Positions 35,933 to 44,366 of a DNA stretch of 64,000 nucleotides are shown here, in pieces. The notes under the pieces are model-generated. The model was not told where the DNA came from and searched no databases. It worked only from the letters and a program-made list of their open reading frames with translations. The position numbers and the translations under genes are program-made. The stretch spans positions 620,001 to 684,000 of the forward strand of contig NZ_JAFCKW010000001.1 in the NCBI RefSeq assembly GCF_018129965.1, in the 5' to 3' direction. The DNA is from Bradyrhizobium diazoefficiens. Its GTDB lineage: Bacteria; Pseudomonadota; Alphaproteobacteria; Rhizobiales; Xanthobacteraceae. How positions within the stretch are numbered: the stretch's first letter is position 1; each line of letters opens with the position of its first letter.

Positions 35933-37110
35933 GGGCGGCGACCCTTGGTGAGGCGTTCGAGTTCACCGAGCTGCGTCCGCGCGCGGGCGAGTGTCGCAGT
36001 CGACAACGCGAGATCGAGACGCGCCGGCGTGACCGCAGGCTCGTCGGCTGCGGCGGCGGATTTACCCGCAAACGGTTTGCGCATGTCGAGCGCAAGCTGG
36101 ACCGTCGCATTCAACAGGGGAATGTCGCGCTCGGGAAGTTTCGACCGGTCGAGTGCCTTCAGCTCGGCAAGGCCGCCGTCGTACTCGTCGGTTAATACCC
36201 GCGCGGTGCCGCGGAAGAAATGCGCACGCTCGCGATCCGCGGAGGCGTCGGCGCTGAGCACCAGGGCGCGCTCGCCGGCAAGCAGGGCCACCGCCAGCCG
36301 TCCCCGCAACATCGCATTGCGCGCGATCACAAAGTAAAGCTTGAGGCGGCTCGCGCGGTCGAGCTGTTCCAGCAGGGTCACGATTCGCGCAAAGCGGCGC
36401 TCGTCAAGCGCAAGGCTCGATTGCGTCAGGCCTGAGGAGAAACGCTGCCAGAAATCGCCGGCATAGACTGAGTTGCGGTAATGGCGGATATAGGCCAGCG
36501 TCAGGAACTCGAATTTGTCGAAATCCTCCGCCTGCCCGACCAGCAGGATCTCGCGCCGCAGTGCCGCCTCCTCCACCAGCGTGCCCGGCAGCAGCAGCCG
36601 CGCATCGTCGAGGCGCTCGATCGCGAGACTAGCCTCGGAGCGTGCGAACAGCGCGCCCTGAACCAGCGCAACCTGGCCACCCAGCCCCGACGGAAGCATG
36701 CGCGGCTTGACGTCCTTGAGCAGATCGCGCGCATCGTCCTGGCGGCCTTCGACATAGGCGAGCGCACCACTGAACAGCCGCTCGTCGACGTTCAGTCTGT
36801 CGCGAGGCAATTTGCGGACAAGTTGCGGCCCGCCGCCGCTGAGCAAATAGATCACCACGGCCTGGCCGTTCTGCGCATGGCTCCACACGCCGGCATCGGC
36901 GGCGAGAAATTTCTCGCCGATCTGCCGGATCAGCGCGATGTGGTCGCCATGCGCCGCCATATCGCCATGGGCAATGCCATCCTGCACGGCCTGTAATGTG
37001 CGCACCAGTTCATACGGCTCGCCCGGGCCCGGGGCGGGATCGGCAAATCCCTGGACCGCCGTGAGCGACAACAGCAACAGCAGTGCGGCGCGGAGCAGCG
37101 ACCTGATCAA
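35929..37110 (-). CDS. motC: Periplasmic motility protein MotC
   Basis: A 393-residue protein with a signal peptide (LLRAALLLLLSLTAVQGFA, cleavage near 24). The rest is alpha-helical with TPR-like repeats (for example ERLFSGALAYVEGRQDDARDLLKDV and FDKFEFLTLAYIRHYRNSVYAGDFWQRF). MotC is a Rhizobiales-specific periplasmic partner of MotB needed for flagellar rotation, and MotE is its chaperone; motE is at 46545 here. It sits between motB and fliK with ATGA overlaps on both sides, as in Sinorhizobium. Confidence 0.9.
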   Translation of the reverse strand: MIRSLLRAALLLLLSLTAVQGFADPAPGPGEPYELVRTLQAVQDGIAHGDMAAHGDHIALIRQIGEKFLAADAGVWSHAQNGQAVVIYLLSGGGPQLVRKLPRDRLNVDERLFSGALAYVEGRQDDARDLLKDVKPRMLPSGLGGQVALVQGALFARSEASLAIERLDDARLLLPGTLVEEAALRREILLVGQAEDFDKFEFLTLAYIRHYRNSVYAGDFWQRFSSGLTQSSLALDERRFARIVTLLEQLDRASRLKLYFVIARNAMLRGRLAVALLAGERALVLSADASADRERAHFFRGTARVLTDEYDGGLAELKALDRSKLPERDIPLLNATVQLALDMRKPFAGKSAAAADEPAVTPARLDLALSTATLARARTQLGELERLTKGRRP

Positions 37111-38432
37111 GGGCGCTTCTCCCGGATCAGGATCTCGATCCGGCGGTTCTGCGCGGCAGCCGGATCGTTCGGCAGTTTCGGCCGCCGGTCAGCGTAACCT
37201 TCGACATGCTCGATCCGCTGCGCATCGACGCCGGAGCGAACCAGCATGTAATAGGCCATCTGCGCACGGGCGGTCGACAGCCGCCAATTATCGTAGATCT
37301 CCGATTTGTAGGGGCGATTATCGGTGTGACCGCGCACGATGATCATGCCGGGACGCTTCGTCAGCAATGGCCCGATCTTGTCGATCACGCGGATGAGTTC
37401 GGGCCGCGGTTCGGCCGATCCGACCGCGAACATGCCGAAGCTCGCGTCGTCGGTCAGGCTGATCAGGAGGCCTTCCTCGACTTGGCGCACTTCGGCCACC
37501 GGCCCCGCACCGGCCTTGATGTCGGATAGGGCATCGGCGATCGCGGATTGCAGCTGCTTGACCGTCTGCGCTGCGTCGCGCGATTCGGTATCCCTGGCCA
37601 CATCGCCGGGACGTGACTGCGCGGCCGCATTGGCCTGTACGCCAGCTTGCGCGCCCGGCTGCGCACTCGCCTGGCCGCTGCCATCTCGTTGGGACTGAGA
37701 CGGCGCGGGCCCCGGCGGCAGCAGGGGCGACAGGTTTGCTGACGAACCATCCGCGCTTTGAGCGACGCTTCCGCCGGCATCGTCCTGGCGGGCGCGGCGC
37801 GTCTGCGGCTCGCCCTGACCTGCTCCGGCGGCGTTATCGCGCGCGGACGCATTCGGCTTTGGCTCAGTGTCGACGAAGCGATCCGTATCCTTGGACGTCT
37901 GCGGCGCGAGCTTCCAATAGCCGGGATCGAACGGATCGCGATAGGCATCGCCTCCCTTGAGTCCATCCTCTTCGGCGGATGTCAGTGCTCCGGCACGTCG
38001 CTGCCCCGAGGCCTGGTTCGCGCTGTTCGCGATTTCGGCAAGCGTCGCCAGCGGATCGCGGAACAGGACTTTCTCTTCGTAGGAAGCCGGCTTCTCCGCC
38101 GTCGGCGAGTCGCCGCGACGCTCTTCGTTCGGCCCGGCCGGCTGCCGCCTGCCATCCTGGCCCTCGAATTGTGTCGGCTCCTTCTTGGTGAGATCCTTCA
38201 GGCCCTTCGGGGCGGGCGCATTCTCCGCGAGCTTGATCGGATTGAAATAGCTCGCGACCACCTGCTTCTGGTCCTGATTGAGCGCGTTGAGCAGCCACAT
38301 GACCAGGAAGAACGCCATCATCGCGGTCATGAAGTCCGCATAGGCGATCTTCCAGACGCCACCGTGATGCGCCTCCTCGGCGAAGGCGCTGCGACGGCGG
38401 ATGATCACCAGCTCTTGCTTGACTTCCTCCAT
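37107..38432 (-). CDS. motB: Stator protein MotB
   Basis: A 441-residue protein. One transmembrane helix carries the proton-binding aspartate Asp33 (KIAYADFMTAMMAFFLVMWLLNAL). A long Pro/Ala/Gln-rich linker follows, and the C-terminus is an OmpA-like peptidoglycan-binding domain (IIVRGHTDNRPYKSEIYDNWRLSTARA...EGYADRRP). The linker is longer than in enterobacterial MotB, in line with MotC binding. Its partner motA is in a separate operon at 54852-55748. Confidence 0.95.
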   Translation of the reverse strand: MEEVKQELVIIRRRSAFAEEAHHGGVWKIAYADFMTAMMAFFLVMWLLNALNQDQKQVVASYFNPIKLAENAPAPKGLKDLTKKEPTQFEGQDGRRQPAGPNEERRGDSPTAEKPASYEEKVLFRDPLATLAEIANSANQASGQRRAGALTSAEEDGLKGGDAYRDPFDPGYWKLAPQTSKDTDRFVDTEPKPNASARDNAAGAGQGEPQTRRARQDDAGGSVAQSADGSSANLSPLLPPGPAPSQSQRDGSGQASAQPGAQAGVQANAAAQSRPGDVARDTESRDAAQTVKQLQSAIADALSDIKAGAGPVAEVRQVEEGLLISLTDDASFGMFAVGSAEPRPELIRVIDKIGPLLTKRPGMIIVRGHTDNRPYKSEIYDNWRLSTARAQMAYYMLVRSGVDAQRIEHVEGYADRRPKLPNDPAAAQNRRIEILIREKRP

Positions 38433-38438
38433 GGCAGA

Positions 38439-39143
38439 CTACCGGCGGGCCTCGTTCAGACGTTCGCTCCAGGCCGAGATCTGAGTCTCGATCACGGTCT
38501 GGTCGGCCACGACGCGAACCTCGAACGTGTCGGCGGCCTCGTACTGGATGCCGGTTCGCCGGCTGGCCTCAAGCTGCGTCCGCACGAGGTCGAGCAACTC
38601 GCGAGGGCCGGTGACCTTGAACACCGGCACCGGCGCATTGCCGGTCAGAGCCGCGATCTGCTCGACCAGCGACTCGATCGCCTTGTCACGGACCGCATCG
38701 GCGAGGAACGGCAACAATATCCGGGCAACGGAGCTCGCGATGTTTGTCTCGATCTCGCGGCAGGCCGCTTCGAACCCGTTGACGATAGCGACCGCCTGCT
38801 GGTCGGACCATTTGGACCGCTCCTCGCCGAGCCGGATCGCGCTGCGGACGCGCTCCTCGGCAACCCTGGCATCGCCTTCCGCGAGCCCGGCCGCATGACC
38901 GCGACGATAGGCATCTTCGAGAAGATTGACCGACGGAGCTTCCGCCTCTTGCGCCGGAGGCACGGACTGAGGCTGCGGATGCGTATGAGCCTGACGCTGA
39001 TCCTGGGCCTGAGGCTGCGGCTCACGCCGGAGCTCCCTCGGCCTTGTCAGCACGTCCTGGATCTTCGGTGGCGGCGGCGGTGGCGCCTTCGCGCGGCCGC
39101 TGGCGTCGAACTGCGTCAGAAGTTTTCCGATAGCCGCGTTCAT
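38439..39143 (-). CDS. fliH: FliH-like regulator of the flagellar export ATPase
   Basis: A 234-residue protein. The N-terminal part is Pro/Gln-rich; then a helix (NLLEDAYRRGHAAGLAEGDARVAEERVRSAIRL) with the small-residue spacing of FliH, and a C-terminal domain (ASSVARILLPFLADAVRDKAIESLVEQIAAL...VVADQTVIETQISAW) like the FliH/V-ATPase E-subunit fold. It is coupled to fliF and stands 6 bp before motB. The call is from pattern and position; identity to model FliH proteins is low. Confidence 0.75.
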   Translation of the reverse strand: MNAAIGKLLTQFDASGRAKAPPPPPPKIQDVLTRPRELRREPQPQAQDQRQAHTHPQPQSVPPAQEAEAPSVNLLEDAYRRGHAAGLAEGDARVAEERVRSAIRLGEERSKWSDQQAVAIVNGFEAACREIETNIASSVARILLPFLADAVRDKAIESLVEQIAALTGNAPVPVFKVTGPRELLDLVRTQLEASRRTGIQYEAADTFEVRVVADQTVIETQISAWSERLNEARR

Positions 39144-40768
39144 GCCGCCTCCTCGCGTCGCATCCAGTCTTTAAGGATCGCTGCCGCCTGCATCTGGTCG
39201 AGCCGGACGATCTGTTCGAGCCGCTTCTGCGGGGTTCGCTGCATCTTGCCTTCGAGGTCCTCGACGAGGTTGAGCTCGGGGTCCTGCCCCTCAGCCAAGG
39301 CAAGCGCCGCGGATGCTTCGAGCTCGGCGGCTTCGGCCGCCTCGGTCTGCTCCTGTTGCGCACGGTGGGTGAGGATGCCGTTGACTGCGGGCCGAAGGCC
39401 GAACCAGACCAGCATCGACGCAACCGCCAGGATCGTCACCGCGTTGATGACGCTGCCAAGCTGCTTGTTGATCATCTCGACGAAGCTGATCGGCGGCACC
39501 GGCGCCAGCTCGCGCGAGCCTTCGATGAAGTCGACGGCCGTAACCTGGATCTGGTCGCCGCGCGCCTTGTCCAGCCCACCGGCCGTCGCAGCGAGCTGAC
39601 TGATCTCGGCGAGCTTGCTGTCGAGGATAGCCTGGTTGCTCTTGTCGCCGAGGTCGGCGACCAGCCTGGTGCGGTTGACCAGCACGGCGATGAAAAGCTT
39701 CTTGACCGCATAGCCGTCGCTCACCGTCGTCGTAGTCTTGGACGACACCTCGAAATTGGTGACGTCCTCGCGGCGGGTCTTGTCTTCGCTGGAATTTTTG
39801 GTGCCGCCGGCATTGACCTGCTGGTCAGGCAGGTTCTGCTGCACCGTCGTCGGCGTGGAGCGATCGGCGTTCTGCGACTTCTCGTTTTCGCGGACGTTAC
39901 GGACCGATCGCTCGGCACGGCTTTCCGGATCGTAGACGGTCTCGTTGGTCTGTCTCTTGTCGGTGGAGAGCTGAGACGCGACGCTGACCTCGAAATTGTC
40001 GATGCCGAGATAAGGCGTCAGTGCCTTACGGATATTTTCCTGCACCATGCCGCCGACCGTCTTCTGGAGGCTGGCCATCTTGGTCGGTGCGGCTGATGCT
40101 TCGTCCTCCTCGGCGAGCAGCATCGAACCGTCGGCGTCCAGCACCGTCACCTTGTCTTTGCTCATGCCGGGGATCGCCGCGGCAACGAGGTGGCGGATCG
40201 ACTGCGCCGTGCGCGCCTCGATCGAGCCGTCGGTTCGCAGCACGACGGACGCCGAAGGCGGTTGCTGCGTCGCCCGGAACGAGCCGCGCACCGGCAGCAC
40301 GATATGGACACGCGCTGCCTTGACTCCCTTCATCAGCTGCACGGTGCGCGCGATCTCGCCTTCCAGCGCCCGGAGCTTGGTGACCTCCTGCATGAACGAG
40401 GTCAGGCCGAGCGAGCCGATCTTGTCGAACAGCTCGTAGCCGGAATTGGCGCTGGTCGGCAGCCCCTTCTCGGCCAGCAGCATCCGCGCCTGCATGGTCT
40501 GGCTCGGGCGCACCGAGACCGCATCGCCGGCCGTGTTGACGTCGAAAGTGATGTTCTGCTCGCGCAACGCCGCGCCCATGCGGGTCACGTCTTCGCGGCT
40601 GAGGCCCGTGTAGAGCGTCTCGAACTCGGGCCGGCTCAGGTAATAAGCGCCGCCGACGACCGTGACGAGAACGGCAAAGCCGATCAGACCCAAGGCCATC
40701 AGGCGTCGCGGCCCAAGCTCCAGCAGATTGTTGAGCAGTTGCTGTACCTGCGCGCGACTGAGCAGCAT
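39140..40768 (-). CDS. fliF: MS-ring protein FliF
   Basis: A 542-residue membrane protein. N-terminal transmembrane segment (LMALGLIGFAVLVTVVGGAYYL), the YscJ/ring-building motifs (FETLYTGLSREDVTRMGAALREQNI and ASVVLRTDGSIEARTAQSIRHLVAAAIPGMSKDKVTVLDADG), a second transmembrane segment near residue 435-455 (VINAVTILAVASMLVWFGL) and a C-terminal FliG-binding tail. GAGG stands upstream of ATG 40768; the open frame continues upstream without family similarity. It opens the fliF-fliH-motB-motC-fliK-slt operon. Confidence 0.95.
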   Translation of the reverse strand: MLLSRAQVQQLLNNLLELGPRRLMALGLIGFAVLVTVVGGAYYLSRPEFETLYTGLSREDVTRMGAALREQNITFDVNTAGDAVSVRPSQTMQARMLLAEKGLPTSANSGYELFDKIGSLGLTSFMQEVTKLRALEGEIARTVQLMKGVKAARVHIVLPVRGSFRATQQPPSASVVLRTDGSIEARTAQSIRHLVAAAIPGMSKDKVTVLDADGSMLLAEEDEASAAPTKMASLQKTVGGMVQENIRKALTPYLGIDNFEVSVASQLSTDKRQTNETVYDPESRAERSVRNVRENEKSQNADRSTPTTVQQNLPDQQVNAGGTKNSSEDKTRREDVTNFEVSSKTTTTVSDGYAVKKLFIAVLVNRTRLVADLGDKSNQAILDSKLAEISQLAATAGGLDKARGDQIQVTAVDFIEGSRELAPVPPISFVEMINKQLGSVINAVTILAVASMLVWFGLRPAVNGILTHRAQQEQTEAAEAAELEASAALALAEGQDPELNLVEDLEGKMQRTPQKRLEQIVRLDQMQAAAILKDWMRREEAA

Positions 40769-40810
40769 ATGACCTCGTACCGATGCGAACTCAGACGACA
40801 GTCTGCTGCG

Positions 40811-40828
40811 AACCTTGTCTGAAGGTTG
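40811..40828 (-). promoter_or_regulatory. LafR-box candidate before fliF
   Basis: Promoter-sense CAACCTTCAGACAAGGTT. The consensus match is weaker (12 of 18), but the two CAA-type half sites are 11 bp apart and the distance to the ATG (42 bp) is the same as at other operons. Brucella FtcR is reported to act on the fliF promoter. Confidence 0.5.
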
Positions 40829-41029
40829 CGCGAAAACGCGAATGAGTCGGTTCGCAGGCGAAACGTTGCAATTTTTTTGAGAAGCTCGGTCGACGCAGTC
40901 AGCTCGACAGCCACAGGCGGCGCGCGCGCAGGGCCGCACAGTCGGCCGCGGCGTGGCGAATGAAGTCTGGCGTCAGGAGGTCTCATACCGGCACGTCATG
41001 TGCCGTTACATCCGCCGCCCACGGCGGGA

Positions 41030-41051
41030 CCGTGCTCCCCCGGGAGCACGG
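41030..41051 (-). terminator. Hairpin after flagellin 1
   Basis: CCGTGCTCCC and GGGAGCACGG form a 10-bp stem just downstream of the flagellin 1 stop on the minus strand. There is no T run, so it may protect the mRNA end more than stop transcription. Confidence 0.5.
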
Positions 41052-41069
41052 CCATTCTCGAGCCGAGGC

Positions 41070-41978
41070 TTACTTGAACAGCGAGAGGATGCTCTGGCTG
41101 TTCTGGTTGGCGATCGAGAGCGCCTGCACGCCGAGTTGCTGCTGGGTCTGGAGCGCCTGAAGACGGGTCGATTCCGCGTTCATGTCGGCGTCGACGAGCT
41201 GGCCGACACCGCGATCCACCGAGTCCATCAAGGTCTTGACGAACTCCGTGTTGGTCGAGATGCGGTTCTTGACAGCGCCGAGATCGGCCGCGGCGGAGGC
41301 CACGGAGTTGATCGCGGTGGTGACCTGCGTGATGTAACCATCGAGCGTGGTCTGGTCCGCCGCCGAGTCGGTCAGCGTGCTGATGTCGATCGTGTTGACC
41401 GAGGCCGTGCCGCTCACCTTGTCCAGGATACCGCTCTGGGTGGAGGTGTAGAGCGAGTAGTTGGCGATCGTCAGGTTGATGGAACCGATGGTGGGCGTGC
41501 CACCGACGCGCGAGAACGACGACACCAGGTCGAAGGTCGCCGGCGTGGTCGCCGTCGTGCTGAGCCAGTTGACGCCGTTGAAGGTCGCCGCGTCCGCAGT
41601 CCCCTTCATCTGCTGCTGGATCTGGGTGATGTCGGCCTGGATCTTGGTGCGGTCGATACCGGCGGTCTTGGCTTCGACCAGCAGCGCCTGGAGCTTGGTC
41701 AGGCCGCCGGTCTTGTCGCCGACGACCGCGGTCAGAGCGGTATATTCGGTGTCGACGGTCGCGGCCGACAGACCGAGCGAGTCGGAGACGGCGGAGAGCG
41801 CGGCGTTGTCGGCGCGCATCGAGGTTGCGATCGACCAGTAGGCCGCGTTGTCCGAAGCGGTCGCAACGCGCTGGCCGGTCGAGATCCGGTTCTGCGTGGT
41901 GGCGAGCTGCGAGCTGACATTGCGGAGGGTCTGCAGCGCGGTCATTGCAGACGAGTTGGTGAGAAGGCTAGAACTCAT
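41070..41978 (-). CDS. Lateral-type flagellin 1
   Basis: A 302-residue filament protein. The N-terminal D0/D1 helices (SSSLLTNSSAMTALQTLRNVSSQLATTQNRISTGQRVATASDNAAYW) and C-terminal helices (NRISTNTEFVKTLMDSVDRGVGQLVDADMNAESTRLQALQTQQQLGVQALSIANQNSQSILSLF) are the conserved flagellin ends, with only a short variable middle. It differs from flagellin 2 at just three residues (position 2, one Thr/Gln in DGYITQV, and the last residue). It is a separate transcription unit with its own box and structured leader. It corresponds to the lafA type of Bradyrhizobium. Confidence 0.93.
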   Translation of the reverse strand: MSSSLLTNSSAMTALQTLRNVSSQLATTQNRISTGQRVATASDNAAYWSIATSMRADNAALSAVSDSLGLSAATVDTEYTALTAVVGDKTGGLTKLQALLVEAKTAGIDRTKIQADITQIQQQMKGTADAATFNGVNWLSTTATTPATFDLVSSFSRVGGTPTIGSINLTIANYSLYTSTQSGILDKVSGTASVNTIDISTLTDSAADQTTLDGYITQVTTAINSVASAAADLGAVKNRISTNTEFVKTLMDSVDRGVGQLVDADMNAESTRLQALQTQQQLGVQALSIANQNSQSILSLFK

Positions 41979-41982
41979 TTTT

Positions 41983-42090
41983 GACGTCCCTTTGAAAGCC
42001 GATTGAATTGGGGGACATACCGGGCTCGCACCGGTACGTCAGGACGGCATCATGCCTTTGGGCTCGCAATGGCAGGCCCAACCTGACGTA
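41983..42090 (-). promoter_or_regulatory. Structured mRNA leader of flagellin 1
   Basis: Reading 5' to 3' on the minus strand: P1 TACGTCAGG/CCTGACGTA (42082-42090 with 42035-42043) encloses P2 TTGGGC/GCCCAA (42058-42063 with 42076-42081) and a GGCATGATGCC hairpin (42046-42056). Next comes TACCGG/CCGGTA with a 7-nt loop (42018-42036). Then ATGTCCC (42012-42018) can pair with GGGACGT (41984-41990), which contains the Shine-Dalgarno. See the findings for covariation. Confidence 0.7.
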
Positions 42091-42109
42091 ACGGCAACGA
42101 TAGGGCGCT

Positions 42110-42127
42110 AAGTTTGCGCGAGGCTTG
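42110..42127 (-). promoter_or_regulatory. LafR-box candidate before flagellin 1
   Basis: Promoter-sense CAAGCCTCGCGCAAACTT, 131 bp before the ATG. The extra distance compared with other operons is filled by the structured leader. Confidence 0.65.
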
Positions 42128-42218
42128 CGGCTCTGTGACGTGACCGCAGCGCGAGGGGGCAGGTCGAGGTGCAACGTCATGGCGTCGCGTTGAGGTCACA
42201 GCACGACCAGCGCACACC

Positions 42219-42256
42219 AAAACGAAAAGGGCCGCGCTTCGCGAGAAGCGCAGCCC
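42219..42256 (-). terminator. Terminator of flagellin 2
   Basis: On the minus strand a stem of GGGCTGCGCTTC with GAAGCGCGGCCC (one G-T wobble, TCGC loop) is followed by TTTTCGTTTT. This is a standard intrinsic terminator 20 bp after the flagellin 2 stop. Confidence 0.85.
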
Positions 42257-42275
42257 CCTCGGATGGTTTTGAGGC

Positions 42276-43184
42276 TTAGCGGAACAGCGACAGGATGCTC
42301 TGGCTGTTCTGGTTGGCGATCGAGAGCGCCTGCACGCCGAGTTGCTGCTGGGTCTGGAGCGCCTGAAGACGGGTCGATTCCGCGTTCATGTCGGCGTCGA
42401 CGAGCTGGCCGACACCGCGATCCACCGAGTCCATCAAGGTCTTGACGAACTCCGTGTTGGTCGAGATGCGGTTCTTGACAGCGCCGAGATCGGCCGCGGC
42501 GGAGGCCACGGAGTTGATCGCGGTGGTGACCTGCTGAATGTAACCATCGAGCGTGGTCTGGTCCGCCGCCGAGTCGGTCAGCGTGCTGATGTCGATCGTG
42601 TTGACCGAGGCGGTACCGCTCACCTTGTCCAGGATACCGCTTTGGGTCGAGGTGTAGAGCGAGTAGTTGGCGATCGTCAGGTTGATGGAACCGATGGTGG
42701 GCGTGCCGCCGACGCGCGAGAACGACGAGACCAGGTCGAAGGTCGCCGGCGTGGTCGCCGTCGTGCTGAGCCAGTTGACGCCGTTGAAGGTTGCCGCGTC
42801 CGCAGTCCCCTTCATCTGCTGCTGGATCTGGGTGATGTCGGCCTGGATCTTGGTGCGGTCGATACCGGCGGTCTTGGCTTCGACCAGCAGCGCCTGGAGC
42901 TTGGTCAGGCCGCCGGTCTTGTCGCCGACGACCGCGGTCAGAGCGGTATATTCGGTGTCGACGGTCGCGGCCGACAGACCGAGCGAGTCGGAGACGGCGG
43001 AGAGCGCGGCGTTGTCGGCGCGCATCGAGGTTGCGATCGACCAGTAGGCCGCGTTGTCCGAAGCGGTCGCAACGCGCTGGCCGGTCGAGATCCGGTTCTG
43101 CGTGGTGGCGAGCTGCGAGCTGACATTGCGGAGGGTCTGCAGCGCGGTCATTGCAGACGAGTTGGTGAGAAGGCTAGAACCCAT
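42276..43184 (-). CDS. Lateral-type flagellin 2
   Basis: A 302-residue flagellin, almost identical to flagellin 1 in protein and nucleotide sequence, so the pair is a recent tandem duplication or is kept alike by gene conversion. It carries the same D0/D1 helices and a short variable centre. It begins MGSSLLTNSS and ends in Arg instead of Lys. It has its own upstream box, leader and intrinsic terminator. The two leaders differ more than the coding parts do, but the differences keep the RNA pairing. Confidence 0.93.
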   Translation of the reverse strand: MGSSLLTNSSAMTALQTLRNVSSQLATTQNRISTGQRVATASDNAAYWSIATSMRADNAALSAVSDSLGLSAATVDTEYTALTAVVGDKTGGLTKLQALLVEAKTAGIDRTKIQADITQIQQQMKGTADAATFNGVNWLSTTATTPATFDLVSSFSRVGGTPTIGSINLTIANYSLYTSTQSGILDKVSGTASVNTIDISTLTDSAADQTTLDGYIQQVTTAINSVASAAADLGAVKNRISTNTEFVKTLMDSVDRGVGQLVDADMNAESTRLQALQTQQQLGVQALSIANQNSQSILSLFR

Positions 43185-43189
43185 TTTTG

Positions 43190-43301
43190 ATGTCCCTTTG
43201 AAAGCAGATTGATTTTGGGGACATACCGGGCTTGCACCGGTACGACAGGACGGCGTCATGCCTTTGGGCGGCGCAAATGCGATTGGGCCCAACCTGTCGT
43301 A
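43190..43301 (-). promoter_or_regulatory. Structured mRNA leader of flagellin 2
   Basis: Same architecture as at flagellin 1: P1 TACGACAGG/CCTGTCGTA (43241-43249 with 43293-43301), P2 TTGGGC/GCCCAA (43264-43269 with 43287-43292), a hairpin GGCATGACGCC (43252-43262), TACCGG/CCGGTA (43224-43242), and ATGTCCC (43218-43224) pairing perfectly with GGGACAT (43190-43196) at the Shine-Dalgarno. Confidence 0.7.
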
Positions 43302-43320
43302 GCAGTCAGATTAGCGGACG

Positions 43321-43338
43321 AAGCTTGTGCGAGGCTTG
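43321..43338 (-). promoter_or_regulatory. LafR-box candidate before flagellin 2
   Basis: Promoter-sense CAAGCCTCGCACAAGCTT has two perfect CAAGC half sites 11 bp apart, 136 bp before the ATG. Confidence 0.7.
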
Positions 43339-43403
43339 TGGCTCTGTGGCATGGTGGCAACAGGGCGACCGAAATTGCGGCACACGCGCGGTGCCGCGCC
43401 AAG

Positions 43404-43436
43404 CGAAAGGGCCGCGCTTCGCGAGAAGTGCGGCCC
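43404..43436 (-). terminator. Terminator of flagellin 3
   Basis: On the minus strand GGGCCGCACTTC pairs with GAAGCGCGGCCC around TCGC and is followed by TTTCG, 20 bp after the flagellin 3 stop. The same hairpin type ends flagellin 2. Confidence 0.8.
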
Positions 43437-43456
43437 TCCCAGAATTGTCGTAAAGC

Positions 43457-44362
43457 TTAGCGGAACAGCGACAGGATGCTCTGGCTGCTGTTGTTGGCGA
43501 TCGAGAGCGCCTGCACGCCGAGCTGCTGCTGGACCTGGAGAGCCGCCAGGCGGGTGGACTCCTGGTTCATGTCGGCGTCGACGAGCTGGCCGATACCGCG
43601 ATCAACCGAGTCCATCAGCGACTTCACGAACTCCGTGTTGGTCGAGATGCGGTTCTTGACGGCGCCGAGGTTGGCGGCGGCCGCGGCGACCGAGTTGATC
43701 GCACCCGTGACCTGCGTGATGTAGCCATCGAGCGTGGTCTGGTCCGCCGCCGAATCGGTCAGCGTGCTGATGTCGATCGTGTCGACCGACGCCGTGCCGC
43801 TCACCTTGTCCAGGATACCGCCCTGGGTGCTGGTGTAGAGCGAGTAATTGGCGACGGTCAGGCTGATCGAGCCGGTGGTCGGTGTGCCGCCGACGCGCGA
43901 GAACGACGACACCAGGTTCACGGTGGTCGGGGTGGTCGCCGTGGTGCTCAGCCAGTTCACGCCGTTGAAGGTCGCCGCGGAAGCGGTCGCCTTCATCTGC
44001 TGCTGGATCTGGGTGACGTCGGCCTGGATCTTGGTGCGGTCGATACCGGCGGTCTTGGCCTGCACCAGCAGGGACTGGAGCTTGGTCAGGCCGGAGCTGC
44101 TGTCACCGACAACCGTCGTCAGAGCGGTATATTCCGTGTCGACGGTCGCAGCCGACAGACCGAGCGAATCGGAGACGGCCGAGAGTGCGGCGTTGTCGGC
44201 GCGCATCGACGTCGCGATCGACCAGTAGGCGGCGTTGTCGGAAGCGGTAGCAACACGCTGGCCGGTGGAGATCCGGTTCTGCGTGGTGGAGAGCTGCGAG
44301 CTGACAGACCGCAGGGTCTGGAGCGCGGTCATGGCGGTCGAGTTCGTAAGCAGGCTTGACAT
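43457..44362 (-). CDS. Lateral-type flagellin 3
   Basis: A 301-residue flagellin related to the other two but clearly diverged (for example SSLLTNSTAMTALQTLRSVSSQLSTTQ at the start and NNSSQSILSLFR at the end, with several changes in the centre). It is the first of the three in the direction of reading and has its own box and leader, with a longer loop in the Shine-Dalgarno helix. It may be the older copy, from which flagellins 1 and 2 arose. Confidence 0.93.
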   Translation of the reverse strand: MSSLLTNSTAMTALQTLRSVSSQLSTTQNRISTGQRVATASDNAAYWSIATSMRADNAALSAVSDSLGLSAATVDTEYTALTTVVGDSSSGLTKLQSLLVQAKTAGIDRTKIQADVTQIQQQMKATASAATFNGVNWLSTTATTPTTVNLVSSFSRVGGTPTTGSISLTVANYSLYTSTQGGILDKVSGTASVDTIDISTLTDSAADQTTLDGYITQVTGAINSVAAAAANLGAVKNRISTNTEFVKSLMDSVDRGIGQLVDADMNQESTRLAALQVQQQLGVQALSIANNSSQSILSLFR

Positions 44363-44366
44363 TGCG

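Larger units (their letters stand above)
40769..41069. other. Intergenic region fliF to flagellin 1
   Basis: A 301-bp gap with the fliF promoter region (including the element at 40811-40828) and, on the flagellin side, two hairpins: GGCAC-GTCAT-GTGCC at 40990-41004 and a 10-bp stem at 41030-41051. No gene seen. Confidence 0.6.

Noticed and set aside
40822..40839. AAGGTTGCGCGAAAACGC as the fliF copy of the regulator box
   Set aside because: It matches only 11 of 18 positions, without the second half; the overlapping site at 40811 has both halves 11 bp apart and the right distance to the start.
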